Shown here: in pieces, positions 41,878-49,472 of the stretch
How the letters are laid out: the number at the start of each line of letters is the position of its first letter
How positions within the stretch are numbered: position 1 is the stretch's first letter
From: an uncultured Eubacterium sp.
Lineage (GTDB): Bacteria; Bacillota; Clostridia; Oscillospirales; Acutalibacteraceae
Direction: 5' to 3'
Assembly: GCA_905234495.1 (NCBI GenBank)
Contig: CAJOHE010000012.1
Location: forward strand, 47,577 to 97,048
Length of the DNA stretch: 49,472 bases
Notes under the pieces: model-generated
Told to the model about the DNA's origin: nothing
Seen by the model: the letters and a program-made list of their open reading frames with translations, nothing else
Databases searched by the model: none
Program-made: the position numbers and the translations under genes

Positions 41878-42980
41878 GCCAAAGCCTCCCCTCTCAGTTT
41901 TTCCGCCTGTGCAAGATAGAGCTGAGCGCGCGCCTGCTCGCATTCGTCCTGAAGCGTGATGTCGTTCCAGACCACCTCAGCCTCTCTCGCTATTCCGTTA
42001 AGCGCAAGATACATATTGGCGATTTTCTTTAAAACAGGTGTGAGGATTCTGCGGTACGCCTCAAGCTCGGTGGTGAGAATATCCGCCTGCTGAGCGCTCA
42101 TTCTCTCGGTCGTAGACCAGCTGAGCCCGAGCATAAACGGCGGCAGTCCCGTCTTTGCGACAATCTGTTCAAGAAGCTGCCTTACGGGAATTTCGCTGTC
42201 AAGGATTTTGCTGTCGGCGCCTATCACCGAAACGCTCACGTCGCCCACCGCGACGAAGTCCTTCACGCTGTCGCTCGTCATAGCGTCGCCCCACGCCGCG
42301 GCTATTTCGTTTGCACGGCGCTCGGCGTCGTCTCCGCTGTCCTTACAGGTCACGGCGTAGCGGATATTGCCCGCGTGCTCCCAGTTTTCGCCGACGGTCG
42401 CAAAGATTTTCATAAGCAGGTCGCTCACGAAATCAAGTCCGCTCAGAAGGCTCGTGCCGCAGAGGTCGCCGGGTCTGGGATTGAGCACCGAATAGAGTAT
42501 CAGCTGCGGATTTGAAACCTTCTTTCCGCCCGAGAGAAACTCCACGTCAAGTCCGTTGTCGGCTCTCTTTAGCTCCACCTGCGAGAGGTCGCTGTTGAAA
42601 AGGGCGTACATTCCCTCGCTGCTCAGCACAATCTCACCCACGGCGGTGCCGAAGGTCAGAAGCTGGTCGAGGTAATTTGAAGCAAACGCGGAAATCCCCT
42701 GCTGGTTGCCGCCGACGTTGACGCTTTCCATAAAGCCGTTTAGCATCGCGTCCGCGTTTTCGTCGCCCGTTGTGAAGGTAAAGCCGTCGCTGAGCCTTAC
42801 GAGCTTGCTTATTGCCGCGTCGACAATCGGCACCTGTTCCCTGATTGCGGCGTACGCCCTCGACCTTCCGGTGAAGGGATAGTAGCTACTCAGCCACCCG
42901 CCGTTTCTCAGGTATGACGAGGTCTGAACCGAGAGCGCCGCAGTTTCGCTTTTCTTCTGTCTTAAATTAAATAAACCCAT
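41874..42980 (-). CDS. Phage portal protein
   Basis: 368 residues. The DUF935/portal-like pattern is present: PIVDAAISKLVRLSDGF, SNYLDQLLTFGTAVGEIVL, VLNPRPGDLCGTSLLSGLDFVSDLL, KTGLPPFMLGLSWSTTERMSAQQADILTTELEAYRRIL (broken in family order) and a C-terminal helix. Twelve copies normally form the DNA-entry ring. It lies three bp after the large terminase gene. Confidence 0.92.
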   Translation of the reverse strand: MGLFNLRQKKSETAALSVQTSSYLRNGGWLSSYYPFTGRSRAYAAIREQVPIVDAAISKLVRLSDGFTFTTGDENADAMLNGFMESVNVGGNQQGISAFASNYLDQLLTFGTAVGEIVLSSEGMYALFNSDLSQVELKRADNGLDVEFLSGGKKVSNPQLILYSVLNPRPGDLCGTSLLSGLDFVSDLLMKIFATVGENWEHAGNIRYAVTCKDSGDDAERRANEIAAAWGDAMTSDSVKDFVAVGDVSVSVIGADSKILDSEIPVRQLLEQIVAKTGLPPFMLGLSWSTTERMSAQQADILTTELEAYRRILTPVLKKIANMYLALNGIAREAEVVWNDITLQDECEQARAQLYLAQAEKLRGEALA

Positions 42981-42983
42981 ATG

Positions 42984-44240
42984 TCATCTCCTTTCTACCG
43001 CAAGCGACACAAAGCCGTCGCCCTTTTTGCCGCCCATAACCGTTGCGACAAAATAGCGTATGTCGTCCATTGCGTGGTCGTATTCTTTTTTGACGGCGTC
43101 ACGTTTAACCGAGTCGTCCCAGCGGTAAAGCGAGAATTCCCTGATTGCGTCCTGACAGCACGGGCAGATGAAAAGCTCGCGATTTTTGAGCGCCTGACAC
43201 ACGAGATTGATTCCCGAAAGAACGTTGTTGTCGGCTTTAATCACCCTGTATTTGCCGTGCCTTTTCACCGTCTGGATAAAAGAGGCAGCCGACGGGTCAA
43301 CGATTACAGCCGTAATATCTCTTCCGCCAGCAAGGCGTTCAAGCTGTTCGTAGTATTCCTCGTCGGTGAGCTGCACCCCTTCATCCCTGCTTGAATGGTA
43401 GTACTCGTCAATTCTGTACCACCCGTCCTCGCCCCTGCCCCAGAGTCCGAGGGAAAAGGGGTTTACGGTGCCGTAGTCGCAGGACATATAGTATTCGGTA
43501 AACCCGCCTTTATACGCTTTGACGTTATTGTCAAATGAGAACATCGGATAAACGAGCCCGTCCGCCGTCACCCATCTGCCCTCTATGAATCGCTCATAAA
43601 AGGCGCCCGAGTAAAGGCTCTTGTATCTTTTTATCACCGACTTTGATAGCGAGGGATTGTCCTCCATTTTAAAATGGATATAGAGCATACGCTTTTCCTT
43701 ATGCTTTTTAATCCACTCGTTATAAAACCAGTGATAGGGATGCTCGGGATTGCAGTTAAAGAAATACTTCGCCCCCTCAAGGGAACACCTTGCAAGCGCC
43801 TGTTCAACAAACGAGCGAGGCATAAGCGCCACCTCGTCAAACATAACGCCGCCGAGCGTCATACCCTGAATGAGGGAAGCGGAGGATTCGTCCCTGCCGC
43901 CGAAGATGTAGAAGCGGTTGTGCCTGCTGCCCCTCGATATATCAATATAGTTGCGGCTGATTTTACAGTCGCAGCTGAAGCCGAGGTCGGCAAGCACGGG
44001 GAGAAGCGGCGTGACAACGTTTCGTCTGAGCGAGGAAATCGTCTTTCCGCACAGCGCAAACGAGGTGTCGTTGAAGGCATAAAACGCCCAGCAGACAAAC
44101 GATATGCTCATACAAAGCGTCTTTCCGCTTCTGACCGCCCCGTCGCAGATGATGCCGTTTTCAGCGCGGCTTTCGCTGCCGCGGCACCACCAGTTGAGCA
44201 CCTTTAACTGCTTTGGGGAAAACGCTGTAAACTCATTCAA
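42984..44240 (-). CDS. terL: Terminase large subunit (PBSX-type)
   Basis: 418 residues. Walker A CDGAVRSGKTLCMS (about 32-45), Walker B GGVMFDEVALMPRSF (about 128-142), and the nuclease domain with MSCDYGTVNPFSLGLWG and VIVDPSAASFI. It packages DNA into the head. It overlaps the small-subunit gene by 8 bp. Confidence 0.95.
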   Translation of the reverse strand: MNEFTAFSPKQLKVLNWWCRGSESRAENGIICDGAVRSGKTLCMSISFVCWAFYAFNDTSFALCGKTISSLRRNVVTPLLPVLADLGFSCDCKISRNYIDISRGSRHNRFYIFGGRDESSASLIQGMTLGGVMFDEVALMPRSFVEQALARCSLEGAKYFFNCNPEHPYHWFYNEWIKKHKEKRMLYIHFKMEDNPSLSKSVIKRYKSLYSGAFYERFIEGRWVTADGLVYPMFSFDNNVKAYKGGFTEYYMSCDYGTVNPFSLGLWGRGEDGWYRIDEYYHSSRDEGVQLTDEEYYEQLERLAGGRDITAVIVDPSAASFIQTVKRHGKYRVIKADNNVLSGINLVCQALKNRELFICPCCQDAIREFSLYRWDDSVKRDAVKKEYDHAMDDIRYFVATVMGGKKGDGFVSLAVERR

Positions 44241-44568
44241 TTACATCCTCCTCCCCGTAGCTTCCGGCTCGTTGAGCGCTCTTTTCAAGCGCGTCGAAGA
44301 TTGAGCCCGTGAGCTTTGCCTCGTCCTTTTGGGCAAGGTCGTAGAGACGTTCGAGCGCCTTGAGCCTGTCAAAGAACTTTATCTCCATACCTCCGCCCTT
44401 TGCCCTCTTGATTTCGCTGACATTGAAGAGGTCGTACGAGGAAAGATTTGCGAGCACGTCCTCGTCCGGTTCGTAGAGAAGCTTTACCGCCGACTCAATA
44501 TTTCCGAAGGCTAACCGCCTGTAGCCGTCGACTACCTCCTTCTGACTCACCTTTTTTCTTGATGCCAT
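44233..44568 (-). CDS. terS: Terminase small subunit
   Basis: 111 residues from the ATG at 44568, eight bases after GGGAG. KKVSQKEVVDGYRRLAFGNIESAVKLL begins the DNA-binding region, and GGMEIKFFDRLKALERLYDLAQ and SIFDALEKSAQ follow. This matches small subunits paired with PBSX-type large subunits. It is the first gene of the operon. Confidence 0.85.
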   Translation of the reverse strand: MASRKKVSQKEVVDGYRRLAFGNIESAVKLLYEPDEDVLANLSSYDLFNVSEIKRAKGGGMEIKFFDRLKALERLYDLAQKDEAKLTGSIFDALEKSAQRAGSYGEEDVIE

Positions 44569-44703
44569 TTTCATCACTCCCAAGCATTTTTGTGAAGGAA
44601 TTTTTCCCTTTTCCGAAAAAAGTCCTTCCATCCTATACCCCGAAAAACGGGTTTTGATAGCCTCGCGGGGCTTTCAAAACCTCGGAAAACGGCAAAATTT
44701 TAT

Positions 44704-44731
44704 AAAATATTCATAGAAATACGAATATTTT
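44704..44731. promoter_or_regulatory. Operator-like inverted repeat between divergent units
   Basis: AAAATATTC (44704-44712) and GAATATTTT (44723-44731), arms of 9 bp with 10 bp between. It sits just upstream of the -35 of the zinc-ribbon promoter and covers the region where a promoter for the phage-derived operon would lie (TATAAA on the minus strand nearby, without a good -35). One regulator could act on both directions. No regulator gene is adjacent. The rest of 44569-44703 shows nothing else. Confidence 0.4.
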
Positions 44732-44734
44732 TTG

Positions 44735-44763
44735 TTGACTGAAATCCCCGTTTGCGGTATTAT
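44735..44763 (+). promoter_or_regulatory. Promoter of the zinc-ribbon gene
   Basis: TTGACT (44735-44740), a 17-bp spacer, TATTAT (44758-44763). AAAGGAG precedes the ATG at 44791 by seven bases. Confidence 0.85.
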
Positions 44764-44790
44764 TAAAGCAGATAGAAAAGGAGTGATTCT

Positions 44791-45231
44791 ATGTATTGCA
44801 GCAACTGTAAAAACTATGTGGCTGACGGAACTACAATCTGTCCGTACTGCCAGACCCCTCTTCCGCAGACAGGAACCCAGACAAACTACTATCAGCAGCA
44901 GGCTCAGCAGGCACCCGCATATCAGCAGGCTCCGGTTTATCCCCAGCCCATGATGAACGACCAGAAGTATACAAACGATTTGTCAACGGCAAATACGCTC
45001 GGTATCATCGCGCTGATTTTCGGACTTCTCGGCGTAGGCATTGTTGCGTGGATTTGCGGCGCAATCGGTCTCGGAATGAGCAACTCGATTCCCGACCTTC
45101 CGCAGTATGCGGACAAGAAGCATAAGGCAAAGCTTCTCTGCATCTGGGGCATCATCATCCCGATTATCTGGTCGGTAATTGCAATAATCGCATATGTTAT
45201 TTTCTTTGCATCAATGGCAAGTATGTATTAA
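44791..45231 (+). CDS. Zinc-ribbon membrane protein (DUF4190-like)
   Basis: 146 residues. An N-terminal zinc ribbon, MYCSNCKNYVADGTTICPYC, is followed by a Gln/Pro-rich linker (about 25-60) and two membrane segments (about 67-95 and 112-142) of the DUF4190 kind. The function is unknown. It is a single gene between a promoter and a shared terminator, divergent from the phage-derived operon. Confidence 0.85.
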   Translation: MYCSNCKNYVADGTTICPYCQTPLPQTGTQTNYYQQQAQQAPAYQQAPVYPQPMMNDQKYTNDLSTANTLGIIALIFGLLGVGIVAWICGAIGLGMSNSIPDLPQYADKKHKAKLLCIWGIIIPIIWSVIAIIAYVIFFASMASMY

Positions 45232-45240
45232 TGGATTAAA

Positions 45241-45279
45241 AAGAAAAAGAGCCTGTGGATATCCACAGGTTCTTTTTTT
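45241..45279. terminator. Bidirectional terminator
   Basis: GAGCCTGTGGAT (45249-45260) pairs with ATCCACAGGTTC (45261-45272), with A-rich sequence before it and TTTTTTT after it, so it can serve both the zinc-ribbon gene and the convergent LytM gene. Confidence 0.9.
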
Positions 45280-45282
45280 GCC

Positions 45283-46005
45283 CTATTCGGTTTTTCCCAT
45301 AACGTCAAGCGGGTTGACGTACTGCCCGTCAATCAGCGTTTCAAAATGAAGGTGGCTGTCAAGCCCGCCCTCAAACGGAACCGCGCCGACGGTGCCGACC
45401 GCCTGACCTATCGTAACGCTGTCGCCCTCTTTTACGCCGACCGTTTCAAGCCCGCAGTATCTCGCGGTGAGCTTGCCGCCGTGGTCAATCTCTACGATGT
45501 TGCCGTAAAGCGGATTTTTTGTAACCGCCGTGACGATGCCGTCGTTTATCGCGACAACCTTAACGCCCGCGCCCGCCCTGAAGTCGACCGCCATATGCGC
45601 CCTGTAATCGCCCATCGTCTCGTTTTTGACGAGTTCCTCGCTGTATCCCGCAAGCACCTCCTCGCTTACGGGGTATTTGTAAAACGATTTATACGGCGTG
45701 TTCGTTTCGTTCATCGGCATAGTTGCGGGCTCGGTTTTTGCCTCGGTCGTCGTTTCGGGCTCAGAGGTTTCAGCCTCGGTGCTCTGCTGCGTTTCGGGCT
45801 CCTTTGCCTCTTCCTTCACGGTCACGCGCCTTTGCACCTCGGTCGTTTCCTCAACCCTGACGGTTGTCGGCTCGTTTACGCCGCTGCTCTTTTCGGTCTG
45901 GGTTGAAAAATACACAATCAGCCCGAGCGCGATAACGCAGAGGCAGATGACCGAATATATCGCCTTAATATTTTTGCCGTTATTTGATTTGCCTTTGACT
46001 GCCAT
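45283..46005 (-). CDS. SpoIIQ-like LytM/M23 protein
   Basis: 240 residues from the ATG at 46005, seven bases after GAGGTG. An N-terminal membrane helix (about 13-35), a long Glu/Thr-rich linker (about 40-95), then a LytM domain: RAHMAVDFRAGAGVKVVAINDGIV with the H/D zinc ligands, and GGLDSHLHFETLIDGQYVNP with the HxH. All zinc ligands are present, unlike in B. subtilis SpoIIQ but as in clostridial SpoIIQ. The short single-helix layout suggests the forespore channel protein; without a spoIIIAH neighbour this remains inference. Confidence 0.75.
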   Translation of the reverse strand: MAVKGKSNNGKNIKAIYSVICLCVIALGLIVYFSTQTEKSSGVNEPTTVRVEETTEVQRRVTVKEEAKEPETQQSTEAETSEPETTTEAKTEPATMPMNETNTPYKSFYKYPVSEEVLAGYSEELVKNETMGDYRAHMAVDFRAGAGVKVVAINDGIVTAVTKNPLYGNIVEIDHGGKLTARYCGLETVGVKEGDSVTIGQAVGTVGAVPFEGGLDSHLHFETLIDGQYVNPLDVMGKTE

Positions 46006-46077
46006 AGTAAACACCTCATAATGATTATTTACATACGGGGCGTTTTTTATTCATATTATTTTACTTTTGCCTTGTGC

Positions 46078-46106
46078 TTGCGAAATGTCTTATATAGTGT
46101 TATAAT
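46078..46106 (+). promoter_or_regulatory. Promoter of the membrane protein-gtrA-GH20 operon
   Basis: TTGCGA (46078-46083), a 17-bp spacer, TATAAT (46101-46106). The ATG at 46138 follows a CGGAGAG ribosome binding site. Confidence 0.85.
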
Positions 46107-46137
46107 TATTATAATCAGTTTTCGGAGAGTAGCGTAT

Positions 46138-47655
46138 ATGGAAGAGGTAAAAAAAATAAGCGTAAATAAAATGCCGAAATGGTTTAAGCTGTGTATGGCG
46201 GCTTTCCCGGCATTTTTTATTATTGTGTTCATTTCGGGCGTCGACAACGATTTTTATTTTCTCTACCCGACGGGCGAATACATAGTAAACCACGGCTTCC
46301 CCGTAAAGGATTTCCTGTCGATGCACACGGATATGAGCATCATCGTTCAGCAGTGGCTTTCGGCGGTGATATACTATTTTGCTTATAACCTTCTCGGCAA
46401 GGTCGGCGCGCTCGGAGTCGTCTGCATCTGCTACTTTGCGCTGATGATTCTCATTTACCGCTTTGCGATGCTCATCAGCTCAAACCACCTTGTATCCTGC
46501 CTCTGCGCAACGGTTGCGGACTTCTTCATCGCCTCGGGCTTTATGACTACGAGGCCGCAGATTTTCACATATCTGATAATCGTAACGGAGCTTATACTTC
46601 TTGAAAAATATACAAGGACGGGCAAAATCGCTTGGCTTGTTCCGATACCGTTTATGTCGGTTCTGCAGATTAATCTGCACGCGGCTATGTGGGCGATGCT
46701 CTTCGTGTTTATGATGCCCTACATCGCGGGCGCGATTAAGCTTAATATACCGAAGCTCGGCATTAAGCAGGAGCCCTGCTGCAAGCTCATACCCATTCTC
46801 GTCACAGCCGTGATAACCTTTGCCGCGGGCTTTCTCAATCCCTACGGAATCAAGGCGATGCTCTATATCACGACCTCGTTTGGCTACGACGTTATCAGCG
46901 ACAACATTCAGGAAATGATACCCCCCTCGTTTGCAAACGATTCGGGAAAATGGCTGATTGCGGGACTTGCGCTTCTCGCGTTTGTCACCCTCATTTACAA
47001 AAAGAGGAAGTTTACAACGAGGTTTGCGCTTCTCTTTGCGGGAACGCTTGCGCTCGGTCTGATGTCGCAGAAGTCGCTCGCGTATTTCCACATCGCGGGA
47101 ATACCCGCCGTTGCGTATATGTTCAGCGATATTGACCTCACGCTGAAATTCACGAAGAACACCGAAAAGAAGGACAAGAGGACGAGGCTCATCCTCATCT
47201 CGCTCATCCTGATTATTGCGGTTGCGGGCGCGGCGGTTGTCGCCCTTCGCGGTCCCGAAAACCTGACCGAGGAAGATGAAAAGCACGCCACCACCTACGA
47301 AGAGCTTGACGAGGTATGCGACATTCTTTCGCAGCACGAAAACGGGGAAATCGTGCTTTACGGCGGCTTCAACGTCGGTCAGTACCTCGAGTTTAAGGGC
47401 TACCATCCGTTTATCGACGGACGCGCCGAGCTCTTCCTCAAGGACAACAACGGCGTGGAGGACTATCTCACCGAGTACCGCGATTTCAAGACGGGCAAAA
47501 CCTACTATAAGGATTTCATAGATAAATACGATTTCAACTATCTCGTATTCCAGACGAAGGGCGAGGAACCCGTAATCAATATGCTCGAGCGTGACGGCGA
47601 CTTTGAAAAGGTCTACGACGGCGAGAAAATAATAATGTACTGCAGGGAAGGTTAA
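46138..47655 (+). CDS. Polytopic membrane protein with an extracytoplasmic C-terminal domain (glycosyltransferase-like)
   Basis: 505 residues from the ATG at 46138; the longer frame from 46021 crosses the promoter. About eleven membrane segments run to about residue 375. The tail (about 390-505) has IVLYGGFNVGQYLEFKGYHPFIDGRAELF and YKDFIDKYDFNYLVFQ, a pattern seen in GT-C-like and related membrane proteins. An early acidic loop, SGVDNDFYFLYPTGEYI, and MHTDMSIIVQQWLS could be a catalytic Asp region, but no family can be assigned. Together with the GtrA-like gene it suggests lipid-linked sugar handling. Confidence 0.7.
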   Translation: MEEVKKISVNKMPKWFKLCMAAFPAFFIIVFISGVDNDFYFLYPTGEYIVNHGFPVKDFLSMHTDMSIIVQQWLSAVIYYFAYNLLGKVGALGVVCICYFALMILIYRFAMLISSNHLVSCLCATVADFFIASGFMTTRPQIFTYLIIVTELILLEKYTRTGKIAWLVPIPFMSVLQINLHAAMWAMLFVFMMPYIAGAIKLNIPKLGIKQEPCCKLIPILVTAVITFAAGFLNPYGIKAMLYITTSFGYDVISDNIQEMIPPSFANDSGKWLIAGLALLAFVTLIYKKRKFTTRFALLFAGTLALGLMSQKSLAYFHIAGIPAVAYMFSDIDLTLKFTKNTEKKDKRTRLILISLILIIAVAGAAVVALRGPENLTEEDEKHATTYEELDEVCDILSQHENGEIVLYGGFNVGQYLEFKGYHPFIDGRAELFLKDNNGVEDYLTEYRDFKTGKTYYKDFIDKYDFNYLVFQTKGEEPVINMLERDGDFEKVYDGEKIIMYCREG

Positions 47656-47658
47656 AAA

Positions 47659-48192
47659 ATGAAAAATCTGTTTATCAAGTATAAGGAAATAATCACATAT
47701 ATAATTTTCGGCGTGCTCACCACGATTGTTGCGTGGGGCTCGTACACGGTATTCGTTCACCTTTTCAAGGGCATTATTTCAAACGAAACCACAAGGGTTG
47801 CGGTTGCAAACGTACTCAGCTGGATTGCGGGCGTGGCTTTTGCCTACGTCACAAACAAGCTCTGGGTGTTCGAGTCAAAGAGCTGGAAGCCGTCCGTTGT
47901 AATTAAAGAGATAATCACCTTCGTCGCATCAAGAGGTGTCACGGGCGTGATTGAAATCGTCTGCGTTCCCCTTCTTGCAAAGACGGGATTTGACAACATT
48001 TTCTACAACATCGTTGAAAAGCTCGGCCTTTCAATGAAAATACTTTTCACCGACGGCATCTATTCAAAGGTTTCGCTTTCGGTTATCGTTGTAATTCTCA
48101 ACTACGTTTTCTCAAAGCTCTTCGTTTTCAGAAACAAGAAGAACGAGGGTGAAGAGGCTGCCGAAGAAGAGGCAAAGGAAGAGGCTGAATAA
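47659..48192 (+). CDS. GtrA-family membrane protein
   Basis: 177 residues. Four membrane segments and the family residues in YIIFGVLTTIVAWGSYTVF and VLSWIAGVAFAYVTNKLWVFES are clear. GtrA proteins move polyprenyl-linked sugars across the membrane. It starts three bases after the previous gene and overlaps the next (TAATG), so the three are one operon. The C-terminal Glu-rich tail is variable in the family. Confidence 0.9.
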   Translation: MKNLFIKYKEIITYIIFGVLTTIVAWGSYTVFVHLFKGIISNETTRVAVANVLSWIAGVAFAYVTNKLWVFESKSWKPSVVIKEIITFVASRGVTGVIEIVCVPLLAKTGFDNIFYNIVEKLGLSMKILFTDGIYSKVSLSVIVVILNYVFSKLFVFRNKKNEGEEAAEEEAKEEAE

Positions 48193-49376
48193 TGTTTGAA
48201 TACAGAAGCTTTATGATTGACAGCGCAAGGCATATGCAGGAGCCGGAGGACATCAAGCTCATCATTGACGCCATGGCAAAGCTCGGCTTCAACACCTTTC
48301 ACTGGCATCTCACCGAGGACCAGGGCTGGCGCTTTGAAAGCGAAAAATATCCCGTTTTAAATGAGAAGTCAGCCGTCAGGGAATTTTCAAATTTCGGCAA
48401 GACTCATTTTGACGAGCCCTACGGCAGGGTTTACAACAAGGACGAAATGAGGGATATAGTAGCCTACTGCTCGAAGCGGAATATCGAGGTCGTTCCCGAG
48501 TTTGATATGCCCGGACACACGGGCGCGCTTCTTGCGTCGTTTCCGAATCTCGCCTGCCGCGAGAAGGACTTTAAGGTGAAAACCCATCAGGGCATTTTCT
48601 CGGACGTTCTCTGTCCCGCAAAGGAAGAGGTCTATTCCGTAATCTTCGACCTCATCGACGAATTCTGCGAAATCTTCCCCGGAAGATATTTCCATATCGG
48701 CGGCGACGAAACCCCGTCAAGGCAGTGGGAAGACTGCCCGAAATGCCGCGCGCTCAAATACAATCTCGGGCTTGAGAGCTGGGCTGAATACCAGAATCAT
48801 TTTATGAACCGCGTAATCGACTATCTCGAAAGCAAGGGAAAGCACGCGATTGTCTGGAACGACGCCGCAAAGGGCAAGAATCTCGACAGGCGCGCAGTCC
48901 TTCAGTACTGGAAGGAAAAGGACAGGCCGAGCATTGAATTTATCAACGGCGGCGGAAAGGCGATTCTCTCGCCCTTCACCTACTACTATTTCGACTACGA
49001 CTACAGCATCACGCCCCTAAACCGCACCTATTCCTTCAACCCGAGGCTCAGAGGGCTTACCGACGAGGGATACGGGAATATCATAGGTCTTGAGGCGCCG
49101 ATTTGGACTGAATACATATGGGACGCCGAGGTTATGCAGAAAATGCTCTTCCCGCGAATCATCGCCGTTTCTCAGACGATGAAGGGCGAAGACAAAATGC
49201 CCTACCGCGAATTTGTGAAATATGCAAAGGAAAAGCAAAAAGAACTCGGCGTGGCGTTTGAGGATGAAAAGGAATGGACGAAGCCGAGAATCGCCTCGGT
49301 CTTCGGCTGGTCGCGATTTGTGAAGGAACACTACACAAAGGAATACATAAACGCCGCCAAAAACCACGAATTCTAA
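48192..49376 (+). CDS. GH20 beta-N-acetylhexosaminidase, cytoplasmic
   Basis: 394 residues. The TIM-barrel starts at once with FMIDSARHMQ and FNTFHWHLTEDQGWR, then VVPEFDMPGHTGALLAS and the catalytic pair HIGGDETP (Asp172, Glu173). WTEYI near residue 300 contributes the usual Trp. There is no signal peptide and the N-terminal GH20b domain is missing, so it is a short form that probably works inside the cell on GlcNAc- or GalNAc-containing fragments. It overlaps the gtrA-like stop by one base. Confidence 0.93.
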   Translation: MFEYRSFMIDSARHMQEPEDIKLIIDAMAKLGFNTFHWHLTEDQGWRFESEKYPVLNEKSAVREFSNFGKTHFDEPYGRVYNKDEMRDIVAYCSKRNIEVVPEFDMPGHTGALLASFPNLACREKDFKVKTHQGIFSDVLCPAKEEVYSVIFDLIDEFCEIFPGRYFHIGGDETPSRQWEDCPKCRALKYNLGLESWAEYQNHFMNRVIDYLESKGKHAIVWNDAAKGKNLDRRAVLQYWKEKDRPSIEFINGGGKAILSPFTYYYFDYDYSITPLNRTYSFNPRLRGLTDEGYGNIIGLEAPIWTEYIWDAEVMQKMLFPRIIAVSQTMKGEDKMPYREFVKYAKEKQKELGVAFEDEKEWTKPRIASVFGWSRFVKEHYTKEYINAAKNHEF

Positions 49377-49383
49377 TAAATAT

Positions 49384-49412
49384 CCACCCGCATAGCGGGT
49401 GGTATTTCATTT
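49384..49412 (+). terminator. Terminator of the GH20 operon
   Basis: CCACCCGC (49384-49391), loop ATA, GCGGGTGG (49395-49402), then TATTTCATTTT. Confidence 0.85.
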
Positions 49413-49414
49413 TC

Positions 49415-49472
49415 GGGCATAGCCCTAAACAATACTGGCGGCGCACAAGTGCGCTGTTTATTGGCCTGCCAG
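49415..49472. repeat. Structured repeat cut by the right edge
   Basis: Small perfect hairpins in series: GGGC-ATA-GCCC (49415-49425) and GCGCAC-AA-GTGCGC (49441-49454), the latter enclosed by TAAACA (49426-49431) / TGTTTA (49455-49460). No coding frame is seen. It resembles in style the structured repeat at 23919-24040. Confidence 0.45.

Noticed and set aside
34521..44568. Ordinary complete prophage
   Set aside because: No integrase, repressor, replication, lysis, tail tube, sheath or tape measure genes are present, and the operon is bounded by host genes with a terminator at one end.
46480..47760. 426-residue frame on the minus strand
   Set aside because: It lies entirely antisense to the membrane protein gene, has low-complexity composition and no Shine-Dalgarno; it is a shadow of GC-rich codon use.

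Overview
The window reads as chromosomal DNA of a Gram-positive, spore-forming anaerobe of the class Clostridia, most likely an Oscillospirales/Ruminococcaceae-type gut bacterium. The basis is the Shine-Dalgarno-rich small operons, spoVAE and a SpoIIQ-like LytM protein, an ECF vitamin transporter, a Gram-positive style tad locus without an outer-membrane secretin, an SRP RNA just upstream of dnaX, and consensus sigma-A promoters. The genus cannot be fixed from the sequence alone.

Layout. (1) 1-300: left edge, with the 5' end of a tRNA (probably tRNA-Pro) running off the window and a small repeat carrying a second copy of that tRNA 5' half. (2) 301-16869, minus strand: an 11-gene tad (Flp pilus) operon: prepilin peptidase, Flp pilin, TadE, CpaB, TadZ/CpaE, TadA, TadB, TadC, then a DUF192 protein, a DivIVA-domain protein and a giant (about 2,800 residue) Tad-domain protein whose body looks like a beta-solenoid. 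(3) 17024-21695: a methyltransferase, a gpx-trxB-trxA redox operon and a class C beta-lactamase-like serine hydrolase. (4) 21896-23918, plus strand: lipoprotein, small membrane protein, LytTR regulator and DUF3021 protein. (5) 23919-25335: tmRNA and smpB, separated by a three-copy 99-bp repeat and followed by a second small structured repeat that carries a copy of the tmRNA 3' end. (6) 25336-28254: recR, ybaB, dnaX and SRP RNA. (7) 28240-34478: flavin reductase-like, SCP2, SpoVAE, a membrane M28 peptidase, then an ECF S component / coaX / DUF1015 / acetolactate decarboxylase operon. (8) 34481-44568: a compact 16-gene phage-derived operon. (9) 44704-49472: zinc-ribbon membrane protein, SpoIIQ-like LytM protein, a polytopic membrane protein / GtrA / GH20 hexosaminidase operon, and an edge repeat.

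Most unusual content. The phage-derived operon has packaging, capsid, connector and contractile-type baseplate genes, packed with overlaps, but no gene for tail sheath, tail tube, tail chaperone or tape measure, and no lysis, integration or regulatory genes. The genes expected between the connector module and the LysM/baseplate module are replaced by one 31-codon reading frame. The second is the giant solenoid protein anchored by a TadG-like N-terminus and co-transcribed with the Flp pilus machine. The third is a set of small structured repeats beside stable RNA genes, two of them carrying fragments of the adjacent tRNA or tmRNA.

Where start codons differ from the longest open frame, the choice follows Shine-Dalgarno spacing. 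All functional names come from recognising motifs by eye; no database search was possible.
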